A stretch of DNA of 64,000 nucleotides from Brachypodium distachyon (taxonomy: Eukaryota > Streptophyta > Magnoliopsida > Poales > Poaceae): the NCBI RefSeq assembly GCF_000005505.3, contig NC_016131.3, positions 69,266,355-69,330,354 of the forward strand, in the 5' to 3' direction. Position 1 is the stretch's first letter. Each line of letters starts with the position of its first letter. The translations under genes were made by a program, and so were the position numbers. The notes under the pieces are model-generated. The model worked only from the letters and a program-made list of their open reading frames with translations. It did no database searches and had not been told where the DNA came from. This document shows, piece after piece, positions 1 through 11,884 of the stretch.

Positions 1-3000
1 ATTCCAAACAACCACTTTCCTTCGGTCTGCAGATACCAAATTACAAGGAACTGGTAGAATGCCTGTCCCATGATGTTCCTCCACATAATGTTGCTGATGA
101 AGTTCCCTTTCCTTCCAACAGGAGTCCTCTTCATCAGTTCATTGTTTGGAGGTTCTGTAGCCAATGCTAGTGCTCCTAGTGTGTCCATGATCATGTTGAC
201 CCAGAGCAGCTGGACAGCAGTAAGGGGAGCACTCCCTGGATTTACAAGTAGAAGTACAAAAACAATGAAATACATGTCATGAAATAAACTAGGAACTATA
301 GATTTGCTATATTACTACAATAATTTCCAAGTGTAGCTTATTTTAAATAGTGTTACATCTCCTGAAAGAAATATTTGTATCATGACTTAACTGGCATGTA
401 GCAGTAGTAGTTCCCTAGGGAGTTAGTTTACTATAGTAAGTAATTAGAACATATGAGCATGGAATCGACCTGTAGGTAACATCCGAAATGAACTGATTTT
501 TTTCCGATCATTGAAGTCAAAGAATCAGCCTATCCTTTTGCAGATTAGAGCTAGCTTAAATGAACACATCAAAAATTCAGGTGTACCTGTCAAGCAAGCT
601 GATGAGAAGTTCACAACGAGAGCAACCACGTTGACTGTCAGTTGAAACTGCACAAACTTCTGAATGTTGATGTACACTGATCGACCCCATTTAGCAACAG
701 TGACTATAGTGGAGAAGTTGTCATCAAGAATAATGACATCGGCACTCTCTTTGGCAACCTTCAAACAGATACTAAAATGAGTCATACTGTAACTAAATAA
801 GGACTAGAATTGAGAGGACATGTGATTAACTGTGCAAATCGTGAAGTACAAGGCCTTATAGACTATGCTCACACGTATAAGTAGTAATTAAATTGCGAGA
901 CAATCTGAGTCATAGCTAGTTATGCCTAAGAATTTTCTAGTATTTTGTTTATTCATCTGTCATGACTATTTTTCCCATGCGATGGAATAAATATTTTCCC
1001 TAAAATTACCTCAGTTCCAGCAATGCCCATCGCAAGTCCAATATCAGCCTCATGAAGTGCTGGTGCATCATTTGTCCCGTCGCCAGTCACCGCAACAACT
1101 TCACCTAACTTAGTCCGAAGATGCTTCACCAAGGTGTGCTTGTCAAGGGGTGAAGATCTCGCCATCACCTGATACATGCAATCACAGCAAATTGATAAAT
1201 AAAATCTAAAAAGTCAGAAATGGCAGGGTAGTAAAAGCAGCAAATATACCTGTATCTTTGGTACAATGTCATTCAGTTCTTCTGCACTCTTAATTCTAAA
1301 ATCAGGGCCTTCAATTGCAAGACCACCCTCGGTCAAAATGCCACATTCCCGGGCAATTGCCTTTGCTGTATTGATATTGTCACCTGTGACCATCCTAACA
1401 GTAATACCCGCCGACCTGCAGATGGCAACGGATTCCTTTACACCCGGACGCACTGGATCTTTAATCCCCACAATACCAATGCAGGTGTACCCATCTTCAG
1501 GAATCGGATCATTAGCTGAGAAGTCACCCTCGACTTCGATGTAGGCAAGGCACAGAGTACGAAGTGCCTCATTTGCAAAGCTATCAATAGTGGCATTCAA
1601 ATGAGCAACGGTTGCACTATCAAGGGGGACAACATTTCCTTGATCATTTATGTACTTGCTGCAAGATGCCAATATGATCTCTGATGCGCCTTTGCAGTGA
1701 GCACGGAATGCACCCCCTGGCAGCTGGATGACCACTCCCATTCTCTTCTTTGCGGAGTTAAATGGCTCAACTTTGACGAGGGTGCTCGCTTTTCTCACCG
1801 CCTGGAAGTCTCCACCGAGTGACAGGCCAAGCTCTAGAATTGCTGTCTCAGTTGGTGTGCCCAGTATTTCTCGTTTGCCATCCTGGTTGATGACAACATC
1901 CCCACCGGTGTTGTTAAATATGGACTGCGACAGCATTGTCATGGCGGAATCTGGCAACTCAGAGAATAAGCTCTTGGTCTCCGAAGAATTATCCACTTCT
2001 TTAATCTTGCCACAGATGCAGGCCTTGACAACAGTCATGTGGTTTGTCGTGAGTGTGCCAGTCTTGTCGCTGCAAATAGAGGTTGCTGAGCCCATGGTCT
2101 CACAAGCTGCAAGGTGTCGGACAAGTGCCTTGTCATTCATCATCTTCTTCATGGCAAATGCAAGGCTCAAGGTCACAGCGAGCGGCAAGCCTTCGGGAAC
2201 TGCTACGACAACAATAGTAACAGCAATAGCAAAGAACTCAAGCAGTTCCAATGCATCATCTCCAGTCCAACTCAAGTACGAACCATCCATGATCTTGCGG
2301 CGGAACAGACTTTCAGTTAGCACTGCAAATGTGACAACAGCAAAGACAAGGCCTATTTTGCCAATGATAGTGGCAACGCCGTTCAGCTTGACCTGCAATG
2401 GCGTCTCATCATCCCCACCTTCACTTAGGGTGGCCATCAGTTTACCCCATTGAGTCCTCATGCCGACTGTTGTGACGAGCATCTTGCAAGAACCGTCTTG
2501 AACTTTAGTACCAGACAGAAGAAATGGGTTCTCGGCATTGACAGCAACCGGTTCACTCTCCCCAGTCAGGCTTGATTCATTTATCAGCAACGAGAACCCA
2601 GATACGAACAAACCGTCAGCTGGCACTTGATCACCAATGGAAAGGTGCACAATGTCACCGACAAGAAGATCATATATCGAGAGCTTCTGCCGGTACCCAC
2701 TCCGGGTGACCTGCACTGTGATCTTCTTCTTCTCCTTGTCAAGGTCCTTAAACTGCAGGGATTGCCGGTAGTCGCTTGTCGCAGTGACAAACACGACCAG
2801 AAGAATACTGGCCACAATGCCGAGGCCGTCGTGTGCGCCCTTGGGCCACCCCTCAGTGGCAATGCCGACAACAAGAGAGAAGAACGCACATGCAGCAAGG
2901 ATCATGAGCGTCATGTCCTGTAGCGCTTCCCAGACGAAGACCCAGAAGCTGCGGGCCTCTGTCTCGGCAAACTTGTTGATGCCGAAGATCTCCTGCCGGG

Positions 3001-4445
3001 AAGCAAGCTTGCCCTTGGCCGTGCTGAGCCCATCCGACTCTGAGGTGGATATCTTAGAAATGAGGGCCTCGGTGCCACCATGTGCTTTCAGCTTCTTGAG
3101 GTCATGGCTTTCAACGACTGAGCTCAGTTCCTCGGCACAGATGCCGTAGCCTGCTGCCTTCACATCGGCAGGGACTGTGTACTCGCTCTGGGGAGCAAGA
3201 CCTGTGGGATTGTATTCGTGGTAAGATTTGACATTGATAAGAAAAGGATAGTTGTCGTTGATTAATTCGGGTATGCTCTGGTATCATACCGTGGATGAAC
3301 TGAAGTGCGGCCTTTGAAACAAGCACAGCAACACGAAGCTTCTCCTGAAGTAGGTATAGTGTGACATAAGTCTCAAGAATAGCAATTGTTCTCAGATTTC
3401 ACAGAGCTGAAAATTGCTTCAACATGCAGTTTTAATTTCCAGAAAAAATGATAGTTGACAAGTGCGGCCTTTGAAACAAGATAGAGCTGAAAATTGCTTC
3501 AACATGTTTATTGGAGGACAAGTTTATTTAAAAAGACCACAGCTGTGGACAGACCATCAGAGAATGACAAAAATAAACGCCTAAAGATTCTTCTTGAATA
3601 AAGTACTCCATAATGATACTGCATTTTTTACAAGTGCCAGAAGTTGACGAAGGCTCTAGCCTATTAGCCTCTGCTGTGTTCCTTTGGATAATTTGCTCTG
3701 GTAAATGGAAAATAATTCAAATTCAAATACGGCAAGTTTATTTTTGGCGTAAATCACTATACATGTTAATTTTGAATCTTACATGCGTGCACTACTCACA
3801 TAACATAATGTCACACCCACTCTAAACAAACGCTAACAATTATACTATTTCATATAGCGGTAAAGACATATTCACTCTAAACAGATATGTAACAATTAGA
3901 TGTTTACTTTGATATCCCAGCAGTTGCTTCTATGTAATCAGATTGCAATGAAGGCCTGATATCCCGATAAGAGTTTCTACATCACAATTTGACACGCTGT
4001 ATCTACTTGCTCTACGCCTCTGCCAACTACGCATGTGCAACCTGCGCTTTTTTTTTGTACGCCCGCAAAAGTTAGGGGAAAAGCTGACATTGTCAAGCAC
4101 GACTACGGAACAAACGGGAGATTCAAAGGGGCAAATTCATCTCGCGCAACAACATTTTTCTCCCTTGCAGTTCTAGCCTCTTCTGTTCACCAGCCAAATT
4201 AACAATCGAGGAACAAACAACAGGTAGGAAAAAAAAATCGACGCGAAAACAGGCGATGCAGCACGTACCTGGTTGGTTCGCTTCATGGCGGCGGCCTCGG
4301 AGCGCTTGCCGAGGTTGGCCGTGAAGCGGAACCGGCGCTTGGGGTTCTTCACGACGCCTACGACCTTGCGCCATCGGCCCAGCGCCTCGTCCGACGAGTG
4401 CTTGGCCTTGACGCCCCCGAAGTTCTCGTTCAGGTAGCTCTCCAT
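1..4445 (-). CDS. ACA: Autoinhibited plasma-membrane-type Ca2+-ATPase (P2B, ACA family), 3' end beyond window
   Basis: Pumps Ca2+ out of the cytosol using ATP; P2B pumps are activated when calmodulin binds their N-terminal autoinhibitory tail. Exons read on the minus strand: 4445-4269, 3344-3290, 3201-1250, 1168-1010, 758-587, 235-1 (continues outside). All junctions are GT-AG and phases agree. Residues 1-59 carry the basic tail (RWRKVV...[12 protein letters not shown]) expected for calmodulin binding. The actuator TGES lies near residue 290, PEGLP of M4 near 413, the phosphorylated aspartate of DKTGTLT near 456, and TGDGTNDAP of the hinge near 756. About 917 residues are present of roughly 1,020 usual, so only the last membrane helices are missing. 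The start [11 protein letters not shown] matches the family N-terminus. The closest relatives I recall are Arabidopsis ACA1/ACA2 and the rice plasma-membrane-type pumps; the exact paralogue is not resolved. Confidence 0.95.
3403..3506. repeat. Short duplications inside the first ACA intron, one copied from exon 2
   Basis: A 21-base piece of coding exon 2 (3303-3323) recurs exactly in the upstream intron at 3460-3480, and a 24-base intronic block at 3403-3426 recurs exactly at 3483-3506. The copies are too short to form an exon and have no splice context of their own. Confidence 0.85.
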
Positions 4446-7400
4446 CGCTGCTGGCGCCCTTCCCCTCCCTTCTCCTCTCCTCCTGTCAAACAAGCGAGGA
4501 AACCCTCTCCACTTTCCCCCCACCAACCCTTGTCTGCCCGCCTAAATAGCACGCGCCTCCTCAGACTCACAGCGGCATTTTCCTGGAACAACCGCGTGGG
4601 GAGGAGGAAGCGAGGACGGGCGGGACCGCCGTTGACGCGTCGTCGTGGGTACGTGGGGCCGACTCCGGCGCTACTACCTCACCTCGACCGGCGATACTTT
4701 CATGGAAGAAGTATTGGACCGAATTTCATGGAAGGTGGCGAGCCTTTTAGGATGGGGATCCGGACTGGGAGGAGGAAGGCAAAGGGAAGGGAATTAAGCG
4801 GGTGGTGGCATGGCATGAGAGCTCCCTGACCTCCTCCTTCCTTTGCTCTGGGGCTCTGGGCTGGGGAAACGACCGGGAATAGAGGGGTCAAACGGGACCG
4901 AGTCCTTGGGAGAACATTGCCCAGGATAGAGTATTTTACGGGTTCGTAAAACTGGATTATATCATGGGATGAACCGATGCAGATCTGTCCGGAGCATGAT
5001 TTGTTGCGGGAAAGTCATGCTGTGTTCGGCGAGCGATTTTGTGCCATGGATGCAACGGGATTCCCAGTCCTGCTTCTAGGTTACTGGACAGGGGACACAG
5101 CCACACAGGACACTTGCCAGTTCAAAATTTGACACAGGATCCAAAAATTGGCTTAGTAGAAACCAAACATTTTGCAGGAGCCCGTTTGTATCCTTTCAAG
5201 AAACATCAAACTATATAAAATTTCAAAAAGTTATATAAATCGTTGATGTATCAAATGTTTTTTTTACCAGGTGATGTATCAGATGTTTGTAACATAAGAA
5301 CGTCTAACTAGCATGTCTAGGATGACTCTGTGGTTTAAATAATTCATCCGTCCAACAAAAAATGTCTCAACTTTGACTAAATTTGAATGCATCTATACGC
5401 TAAGTCATATCTAGATGCATCCAAATTTTGACAAGAACTTGAGACATCTTTTATTGAACGGAGGAGTAGCAGACTTCAGTCTCATGGGGGTGCCAGCGCT
5501 GTAATGGTCACAATGGCTATGCAAATATTGATATTATGGGTTTAAAAACTAGCTTACGTATCTGCGGCCACTATATTATGCGATATAGTTTGGATCATAT
5601 TTTTCGCTCATGATCTCACTTAAGTCAGATTCGAGGCACGTCCCGACAACTGGGATTAATATGTCAGACCTCTTCGGTTGCTAAAATTATGGTTCAAGGT
5701 GAAATTTTCAGTTCAATTTGTGATCCAAACTGTCAAAAGAAAAAAGTCTAAAAGTGTCAGAACATACATGGTCTAACTTGAATAAAGTCGTCTTTGATCC
5801 CTTCCTGCAATCTCTCTGCGCATTCTCGTCCTGCCTATCCGATTCTCATTATAAATGGTCTCTGAAGGCTTGACTGTGAGGCCTTGATTCTACATCGACC
5901 AACGATCAGGACCACAACACTGTAAATCTGCAATCCAGACAAGTGGAGGATTCCTACAGGGACTTCCGAATCTAATTGTACAAATCCTAACGTCTTAATC
6001 CAAAAACATACTACCGCAGAAATCAAATCCTATTAAATTCTCAAAATATTCCATTTCATCACCCTCGTCCTTTCAAAATTAAAATTCTGTCCGTGCTAAG
6101 AAGTCATGTTATTGTGCACCCAAGTCAAATAAAACGACGTTAGCTCGCAGTGTGGTCCGGAGAGGCTACATAACACATCCCGAGACGCAGCGTGTTGAAA
6201 TCGACGTGCAGGCAGCTTAGCATGCTGCCGTTAATGATTTGGCAAGAGAGAGTTGCTGAAAAGTGGCCTGCATTATCGGGAGCCAAGAGACAACAATCGG
6301 TCCGGTCTTTGCTCACGGCTTCACAAAAAAAAAAAAAAGTCGATCCGGTCTTTCCTCACCGGCAGTAATCTATTCTATTGGCGGGCAAGAAGACATTTTG
6401 TCAGGTCAAGATGCGCCGCGTTTTCTGTCTGGTTCGCGGGTCCGGAGGGGTGATGGCGAACGTGCACCGCGTCTTCTCCGCGGGGAGCGGGAAAGCGTCA
6501 CGACGTGACCCACAAAATCCGCGGGGACGCGCCGTCCACACGTCGGGGCTCATCATCATTTTTTTTCCCCCTTTTGTAGACGGCACTGCCCTGCAGAATT
6601 TTGGGCCGTGGAAGGTTTGCCTGGCTGTGCATCTCATGCCGTCGCCCTTGCGCGGCCCACGCAGTAGGGTGGGCCTGGGGGGTTCTTTTTCACAAGACTC
6701 GCCCGCGCAACACCCACCGTGGTCACCTCCGTTGGGCCAGGCGGCCTGCGACAATCAACAGGGCTCGCACCATTCTGGGCTGCGCTGTTCCGGTTTTCCT
6801 CCAACCAAGCGCACGCCAAGCTACTGGGCTGGAGTAGAACTGAAGAAGAACACGCTTCGTTTAATTGCAAGACATGCGCTGATTATAGATTCAGTTATCA
6901 GGGTCGCACTATGTGTCGTCTACGTCTGTACCCATGAACGGGAAATACACGTACGAGTAGCTTAATTAGACGGATAAAATCTTTCCAAAAGATACAAACC
7001 CCGAGTAGCTTAGTTAACTATAGCTAGTACTACTTGAATGACACGCCGAGAGGCGAACCGCGGGAGCGACGCTGGCAACGCTATCGTCCTTGCTAGAAAC
7101 AACAGTATCCCCCGCAACAAATGCAGCTCTCACGCTAAATAATGTTTCACTGTAGCCAATTAACCCGACCTCGCCTGCACGCTGACACACCGGTACTGTG
7201 AGCCGTACTCCCACGTCCTCCACCAGCGTTTGCGGCACGGGGAGGCAAGCAAGTGGGCAGCATCCATCCCCATCCCCATCCCTGATCCCATGTCCTGTTT
7301 CCCAGTTTACGCGGCAACTCGTCCCGTGTCCAGAACTCCAGATGGGTCGGGGTAGTAGTACAGCAGTAGGTCAGGCTGCCCCATTACGCGCTGCTGCCTG

Positions 7401-9097
7401 CGCCCCTGGAGCGAAAAAGAAAAAAAAAGCCCCGCCCGCCGGGGTCGGGTCGGTCATCCGCAGTGTACCGTCTGGAATTTTGGACCCTGCGTCTCTGGCA
7501 CGAGGATAAGGCTGGCCACCACACGGGTGCGACGCGACCCACGCCGGATTCGACTTGCCTTCTTGCTCCCGCAGTCAGTCGGCAGACCTCTCACCCCGCT
7601 ACGCCCTCCCTTTCTCGTCTGTCTTTCCAACCCCGTGTTCCACTTCCACAGAAGAAAAAACGAGTGTTTTGCCGGACGATTCGTTCGGTATCCCTGCACG
7701 ACTTGGATTTTGTCTCTTAGCAGAAACTCGCAAAGCGTTCTCGCGTAAGCAAAGAAGGCCGGCTGCCGAATAGGAGTGTGTATCAGAAATTCAGAATAGG
7801 CAAAACCGCAAGAAAAAGAGCCAATGCCGAAAGCCGGACGACGACGACGACGACGAAGACCAACTAAAATACGGTTCACCTTTGATTGGTCGATGCCCAC
7901 CCATCCAACGGGAGGGAGTTAGATATTGGCGATTGGTTGTGGTTGAGCTTAAGCTAACAACAGCGCACCTACCAATTAGTACCAAACCAAAAGCTAAGCA
8001 TCACGCTGATCGGCACATTAGCTCCAGCGGCCCTGCCCCACACACACCCACACCACATACATCCACGGCTAAGCTAAGCATCCCAGCTTTCCGGCCCTTA
8101 AAAAAGAAAGACATATATACCTCGTCTATAAACAAGGTTATCTTGAGACTATAAAACACTAGCGCGTGCAACTTGATCTAGAAAACGATAGTAGTAGATA
8201 ATTAGATGATCGTGTATTGTACTACCAGTGGCCGCCGGGGAACACCAGGACCAGTTCGTGGTACGCCGTCTAACCTCTCTACGATTGGCTCAGCTAAGCA
8301 AGGTACGGTTTGAATGGCAAGGTCAACTGCATCATCTCCGCTTCATGAATCATGACGATAAGATGGGCCATGCAACGACGTGGACAACCAACTGCCATGG
8401 GTTATATACTCATCCGCCAGGAGTACATATAGCACTTTCATTCGCCGGGACTTATCCAAACGCGCGCGACTATATACTCTGCACATAATTAATTGACGGC
8501 TCCGGCAATGAATTAAACGTGAGGGCATAATTTCCCAAACTAAAAACGAACAGAAAGAGGGAAGATCAGGTAGCGGTAGAAACAAAATTACCACTGCGGC
8601 CTGATGTTACAGCAACCAGCTAGCTTGGCAGGACAAGGAGAGGAAGGAGACAAACTGGTGCACAGTCTCGAACTCTCGGTGGCCCTTTGGTCATGCCACG
8701 TGGCACCCAGCAGGTCCACCACCATCCATCCATTCAGGATCCTCCGTCGTTAAGTGCAGGCGTGCAGGTGCGGAGCATTTGGGCGTTGCAGTAAAAGAAA
8801 ACACGAGGAAAAAAAAATCTTGAAGTAAGCTGAGATGAAAATTTGAGCAGTCGTACGCGCTACAGTACACTCTTGGCAGCAATTCGTTGGCGCACACACA
8901 CAGCACTCGCGCCATTTCTTAGTCTTTTGACAGGAGCGAGTAAAATCGAAGCGGTAAAAAGAAGATATCGAAGAGAACTACGGAGTAGAGTAGCCTGGCG
9001 TTCACGTACCACACCGTACGTGCTATGCTAGCCTGTGAAGTGAAACCAGCGGGCAGCTTTTCTTCTCTCTGTTTTTTTTCTTTTGACCTTTCTCTAG
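4446..9097. other. Intergenic: ACA promoter side and D14 downstream region
   Basis: No gene is supported here. The first few hundred bases upstream of the ACA start are GC-rich and should hold its 5' UTR and promoter. A Stowaway-like MITE lies near 5341-5467. A GC-rich stretch at 6400-7550 opens many frames on both strands, but none has a domain, splice structure or typical start. A short (GAC)n microsatellite lies near 7837-7856. Confidence 0.6.
5341..5467. mobile_element. Stowaway-like MITE (degenerate)
   Basis: A roughly 125-bp imperfect palindrome. The left end reads catccgtccaac and the right end gaacggaggag, which is the decayed form of the Stowaway/Mariner CTCCCTCCGT terminus. The arms contain the typical pair tctcaactttgac and its inverse. 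TA dinucleotides flank both ends. Such elements are non-autonomous and move with Tc1/Mariner transposases. Confidence 0.7.
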
Positions 9098-10112
9098 CTA
9101 ATACCGGGCGAGCGCGCGGCGGAGCACCTGGGCGAGGAGGCTAGGGGCGCTGAGGTGCGGGAGGTGGCCCTCCGTGGGCAGAGGCTCGATGGTGGTGCGG
9201 CCGCCGAGGTGCGCCTTGAGGTAGGCGGCGACGGAGGCCGGGACGGAGACGTCGCGCGTGGTCTGCACGACGACGCAGGGCGCCTGCACCATGCCGAGCA
9301 CGCCGCGGAGGTCCGTCTTGAAGACGCTCTGGCAGACGTAGAGGGAGATGTCCGGCCGCATGTTGAAGAGCGTCCGGCTGAACTCCTGCACCGCCGCGGG
9401 CACGTCGGCGCCCACCGCCAGCGGCGCGTACCCCGTCGCCCACGCCTCGTAGTTTGCCGACATCGCGTCGAACACCTGCTGGATCTCCGCCACCTCGAAC
9501 CCGCCGTGGTAGTCGCTGTCGTTCAGGAACCTGTTCCCACATCCAATCGCTGCGTTCAATTAATTCCCCTTTGGACGAGAAAGAAAGGACTGCTGGTTTT
9601 GTCTAAATCGGTGTGTGGAGTCGAGCGAATTTACGGTACCTAGGCGAGGCGCCGATGAGGACGAGCTTGGCGAAGAGGTCGGGGCGACGGATGGAGGCGA
9701 GGATGCCGATCATGGCGGAGACGGAGTGGCCGACGAAGGCGCAGCGCGGGATGCGTAGCGCGTCGAGTATGGCGAGGAGGTCGTCCACGTAGGCGTCGAG
9801 GTTATTGTAGCGGCGGAAGTCGAAGTGGTCCGGGTTCACGCTGCCGGCGCAGACGAGGTCGTAGAGCACCACGCGGTGGTCGCGGGTCAGGTACGGCAGC
9901 ACGCGGCTCCACGCCGACTGGTCCGTCCCGAACCCGTGCGACAGCACCACAACGCGCTCGCCGCTGCCCACCACGCGCACGTTCAGGATCTGCAGAAGCT
10001 TCGCCCCGCTCGGCGCGCCGCCGCCGACCATCTTCTTCTCGGAGCCGGACGCCGAGGCCGAGCTGCCGCCGCTGGAGCTGCTGGGGCTGAGCGGGTGCGT
10101 GGATCGAAGCAT
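9098..10112 (-). CDS. D14: Strigolactone receptor DWARF14 (alpha/beta hydrolase)
   Basis: D14 binds and hydrolyses strigolactone, then recruits the F-box protein D3/MAX2 to degrade D53-type repressors, limiting tillering. Exon 1 is 10112-9640 and exon 2 is 9530-9098. The 109-bp GT-AG intron splits the Arg codon of SPR|FLND. The protein has 301 residues. A low-complexity Ser/Gly N-terminus (1-35) is followed by the hydrolase core. The catalytic triad is visible: Ser130 in GHSVSAMIG, Asp251 in TTRDVSVP and His280 in EGHLPHLS. The sequence is nearly collinear with rice D14, including [18 protein letters not shown], and differs mainly in a shorter N-terminal tail. KAI2/D14L paralogues lack this tail and differ in the lid, so D14 itself is the best call. 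The gene is transcribed in the same direction as the Ca2+-ATPase gene downstream of it. Confidence 0.97.
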
Positions 10113-10149
10113 ATGAGACGAACTGCTGGGTCGCGGAGGCGTGCCGCTC

Positions 10150-10187
10150 TTTATATACTACTCCTAGCAGGCAGCAGTGGCGGCCAT
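10150..10187 (-). promoter_or_regulatory. D14 leader: TATA-like box and 7-codon upstream ORF
   Basis: On the minus strand TATATAAA lies at 10157-10150, only about 38 bases before the D14 start. A tiny upstream ORF (ATG at 10187-10185, stop TAG at 10166-10164, encoding MAATAAC) sits in a strong plant context, GGCCATGGCC. The two readings conflict. If the TATA box is used, the leader is very short and skips the uORF; if transcription starts further upstream in the purine-rich stretch at 10200-10290, the uORF is in the mRNA. Confidence 0.35.
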
Positions 10188-11543
10188 GGCCTTTTTCTTC
10201 CTCTGTTTCTCTACCCCGGAGATCTCTATCTACTCTATCCCCCTTCCTCTGCTTTATTCCCCTCGCTCTGCTCTGCTCTTCTTTGCTAGTTGTTGATTTC
10301 TTGGGTTTGGTGTGGGTTTGCTGCTGGAGCAGATGTGGGCGACGACGAGTTTTGTTTTGTTTTGTTTCCGATTTGGAGGATGTGATGATCGATGGACGCC
10401 CAATTATCCAGGCCACAACGGATAAAAGGAGAGGCGCCTATAATTCATTTCATTTCTAGGGGAGAGGGGATAGGTTTTGTTTTCTATTGCTTTGGTTTCT
10501 TCTGTACCCACCATAGGTGTCAATGTGACGACGTAGCAAATTACTTTGACCCGCTGCGGTGCTTAACATCGCTGTCTTCTTTGTCACGTCACTCTCTCTG
10601 TACAGGAAGCGTGCTGCTGTATAACACTGCCGTAATTTTTAGTAGAACGATTAAGGTTAGCAGTGAGACAGAGTTATGAGATTTTTTTCTTCGCTTTATC
10701 AAACCAAGTTGAGCTGGATCAAACCATTTCACTGTGCACGCGCCGTAACTCTATAGCCGTGATTGACATCTGATTTAAACGTTAGAGGTATTTCCTTCGT
10801 CCCATGTTAGTGTCACAATTCTGTACAGATACACATGTATCTACAAAATCATTATCAATCTCCAAAGAGGCGTCTAAAGTTTAGTACACTTGTGTTTCCC
10901 ATGGACATGTGCATGTGCATACGAGAACAGGCTTGGCTTAAGCTTGCATACCTTCCGATCTGCAGGCTCGACTAAAATCCTAATTATTTTCTTGAAAATT
11001 AATGCATCTGACTTATCATTCCCCCTCGAAAAAAAAAATGTTATCATTGAAAACCGGGCTGCTACAGCCCTACAACGCTCAATTTCTTTTGGGACAATCA
11101 TGATCCTAGATTTTGCTTTAAGGCTAGGTCACGTTGTCGAATTCTATTACATAAACCGTTAAACAAGGTCTAGACTTCATCTTTGTTTAGATAATCGAAG
11201 AGAGGACCTTCTATCTCTACACGATTAGACGCACACGGTCGCATTGATTTATCCTTTTCCCAATATATGTCGTATTGAGTTTCACTAAGGATAATTTTAG
11301 TCAAGAATTGCTTTGTTAATACATAGTAATTTTTTTGACAGAAAATATATTACTCCTACTCGCTTCATTTTTTTATTGTGGTTAATATATACATGTTGGA
11401 GTATTATATCAATAAAATATTTTTGCATCAATATTTTATCTTAATGAAACTTAATAGGGCATGTATATTTAAAAAAGAAAAGAGTATTACAGAGTTAACC
11501 GAAAGACGTTGAAAACGGGAACCAAAGGAAAACTTAAACTTAA

Positions 11544-11884
11544 GGGCCTTTTTGATTCAAAGGAAATTCATAGAAAACTTGGAGGGTTCTGTCCTAAAGA
11601 ATTTTTTTCTTTATAGCTCTTTTGATTTGTAGGATTTGAAACTACAATTTTTTTTCATATGGACTAATTTGCATAAAATTTCCTTTGTCTGTACGACAAC
11701 CATGAGTAACATATAATCCTTTAAACAAATCCTGCATTTTGCCAATGATGCAATCAAACAACTTCTACTACAAATTTTTGTATTTTGAATTTTCATAAGA
11801 TTCAACATTTCAACATGTCATGACATTCAAATTCTATATTTGTACTATTCATATGTTTTTGAAATGCTGAGAATCAAAGGGGCC
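11544..11884. mobile_element. Tourist-type (PIF/Harbinger) MITE with TAA duplication
   Basis: A 341-bp AT-rich element with terminal inverted repeats GGGCCTTTTTGATTC and GAATCAAAGGGGCC. It is flanked directly by TAA on both sides (11541-11543 and 11885-11887), the 3-bp TTA/TAA target typical of Harbinger elements. It has no coding capacity. Confidence 0.85.

Noticed and set aside
7454..7900. 148-codon minus-strand frame and overlapping plus-strand frames
   Set aside because: Low-complexity GC-rich sequence with no domain, no splice structure and many overlapping frames.
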